Of a stretch of DNA of 7,048 nt, positions 6,034 to 7,048 are shown one piece after another (position 1 is the first letter of the stretch; each line of letters opens with the position of its first letter). A model generated the notes under the pieces. The model was not told where the DNA came from. It searched no databases and saw only the letters and a list, made by a program, of their open reading frames with translations. The stretch is taken from assembly GCA_016765235.1 (NCBI GenBank), contig JAESQH010000118.1, positions 1 to 7,048 on the forward strand, in the 5' to 3' direction. The position numbers and the translations under genes were made by a program. This DNA comes from Paracoccaceae bacterium (GTDB lineage: Bacteria > Pseudomonadota > Alphaproteobacteria > Rhodobacterales > Rhodobacteraceae).

Positions 6034-6875
6034 AGTGACGCCAACAGGGCTACGGCAGGTTGGAAGTACTGCGGATGAACGTTGATAGAATCAGCCAAAA
6101 GCCCGCGTGCAATATCGACATCACCATTGCGGATTGCTTCGCGTGCGAGGTTATACAGCAATATTGCCCGTTCCTTATCATTCATCGGGATAACAGGAAG
6201 GCGATACACTTCTTGTTTTCCAAGCGTAATGACAAGGTTATTCTTGGCCGTGAACATTTTGGAATCCGCGGAAATAGCCTGCTTGAACAGTTTCTCGGCG
6301 GCTGAATATTGATCGCGCTCCAGCTTGGAAATACCCCAGTTATTCAAAACCTGCGCGGGACGGGTGGTTAACCCCCGTGCAATGTCATAAAAATTGTCGG
6401 CCTTTTCCCATTCTTGATTTTGGTCAGCCACCAAAGCTTCGAGGAAATACCGATCAAACGTTTCAACGGTTGGAGGGATGGCGTTAAGCTGCACGCGCGC
6501 TTCTTCCCACGCACCATTGCGAACCAATGCGCCGGCATAGTTCAGGCGGTCATCGCCGTCAGCTTGCCCGTCTTCAATCAGTTGTTCGTAAATAAGCGCT
6601 GCTTCGGCGTATTGCCGGTTTTGGACAAGTGCTTGCGCATAGCTTTTTTTCAAATCGACCCGTTCGGGATCCGCGGCAAGTGAATCGCGAAAAAATGCAA
6701 CGGCCTCAGCAGGGTCTGCGAGATTTAACATGATGTCGTTCAGGCCCGTCGCATCGATCACATTTAACGGGCCGAGGTCGGCATTCTTTTCCTCGTCGGT
6801 CAGTTCTGCACAACCGGCAAGGATAATGCTCAGGGCAAGACTGGCCCCTATCGTTCGTAAAATGGTAAGGCTCAT
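6030..6875 (-). CDS. tadD: TadD-like tetratricopeptide-repeat lipoprotein of the Tad pilus
   Basis: A 281-aa secreted lipoprotein. The N-terminal signal peptide (residues 2-21) ends in the lipobox LAGC (19-22), with Cys22 as the acylated residue. Residue 23 is Ala, not Asp, which favours sorting to the outer membrane in the E. coli rule. The rest is helical TPR-type repeats: roughly 52-71, 72-104, 108-132, 140-171, 174-207 and 237-270, with recognisable cores such as QVLNNWGISKLERDQYSAAE (175-194). TadD proteins act as pilotins or scaffolds for the outer-membrane secretin complex in Flp pilus assembly. The start at 6875 has AGGGG 7 nt upstream. The stop overlaps cpaA, and 14 bp separate it from the upstream TPR gene. 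Because the upstream gene also seems to be TPR-like, it is uncertain which of the two is the true TadD orthologue. Confidence 0.85.
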   Translation of the reverse strand: MSLTILRTIGASLALSIILAGCAELTDEEKNADLGPLNVIDATGLNDIMLNLADPAEAVAFFRDSLAADPERVDLKKSYAQALVQNRQYAEAALIYEQLIEDGQADGDDRLNYAGALVRNGAWEEARVQLNAIPPTVETFDRYFLEALVADQNQEWEKADNFYDIARGLTTRPAQVLNNWGISKLERDQYSAAEKLFKQAISADSKMFTAKNNLVITLGKQEVYRLPVIPMNDKERAILLYNLAREAIRNGDVDIARGLLADSINVHPQYFQPAVALLASL

Positions 6876-6889
6876 CTGCTCGCCCCTTT

Positions 6890-7048
6890 TTATTTGTTTC
6901 CTAACAAAAGATAACTGCCGTTTCCGTATCGGACCAGTGAAAAATCGTATTCGCGGGCTATTTCCGCGGATTGTTCGCCAATAAGGCGGTTTGCGAGGAT
7001 CAGGTTCTGACGGATCAGCTCCGAATTGCCATTATCGACGCCAAAAGC
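6890..7048 (-). CDS. C-terminal end of a probable TPR-type Tad-cluster protein (partial)
   Basis: An open frame enters from the right edge and ends in TAA (6892-6890), giving the last 52 residues. It contains NSELIRQNLILANRLIGEQ, which has the rhythm of the last helices of a TPR array (RQNLALALALxG in relatives). It ends YGNGSYLLLGNK. It lies 14 bp upstream of the TPR lipoprotein gene on the same strand. In Rhodobacterales Tad clusters, two TPR proteins in a row between tadC and cpaA are common, and this fits the first one. With only 52 residues the family call is tentative; the existence of the gene end is well supported by frame, stop and spacing. Confidence 0.6.
   Translation of the reverse strand, partial: AFGVDNGNSELIRQNLILANRLIGEQSAEIAREYDFSLVRYGNGSYLLLGNK

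Overview
The window looks like chromosomal DNA of an alphaproteobacterium, most likely a marine Rhodobacteraceae (Roseobacter-type). This rests on an FtsY with a short acidic N-terminus followed by an EamA transporter and YciB, and on a Tad/Flp pilus tail of the form TPR protein, TPR lipoprotein, CpaA. The taxonomic call is an inference from protein character and gene order. Coding density is high, and I see no RNA gene, insertion sequence, integrase or CRISPR array.

Layout. Positions 1-379 (minus) hold the 5' part of a probable M19-type membrane dipeptidase with a Tat-like leader. A divergent intergenic region (380-525) carries a perfect 10-bp palindrome. The plus-strand block 526-3064 reads ftsY, EamA transporter, yciB. 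It is tightly packed: ftsY and the transporter overlap by 4 bp (GTGA), and the transporter and yciB are 17 bp apart. All three products work at the inner membrane (SRP receptor, permease, envelope protein), though no direct functional link between them is visible.

The rest is on the minus strand, read from 7048 down to 3061. The Tad pilus part comes first: the 3' end of a probable TPR protein, a TPR lipoprotein (TadD-like), and the prepilin peptidase CpaA/TadV, which overlaps tadD by 4 bp. After a 167-bp gap comes a second tight cassette: a 431-aa protein with an N-terminal winged-helix-like region and an AAA ATPase domain, a 64-aa unrecognised protein, and a 3-hydroxyisobutyrate dehydrogenase-family oxidoreductase. 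The last two blocks converge and share the stop tetranucleotide TTAA at 3061-3064, where a small hairpin followed by TTTT may terminate the ftsY-yciB transcript.

The least explained part is the ATPase / 64-aa protein / dehydrogenase cassette behind the pilus genes. The ATPase has intact Walker motifs but no function I can name, and the small protein is an unknown apparently co-translated with it. Everything else is recognisable housekeeping or pilus-assembly content.
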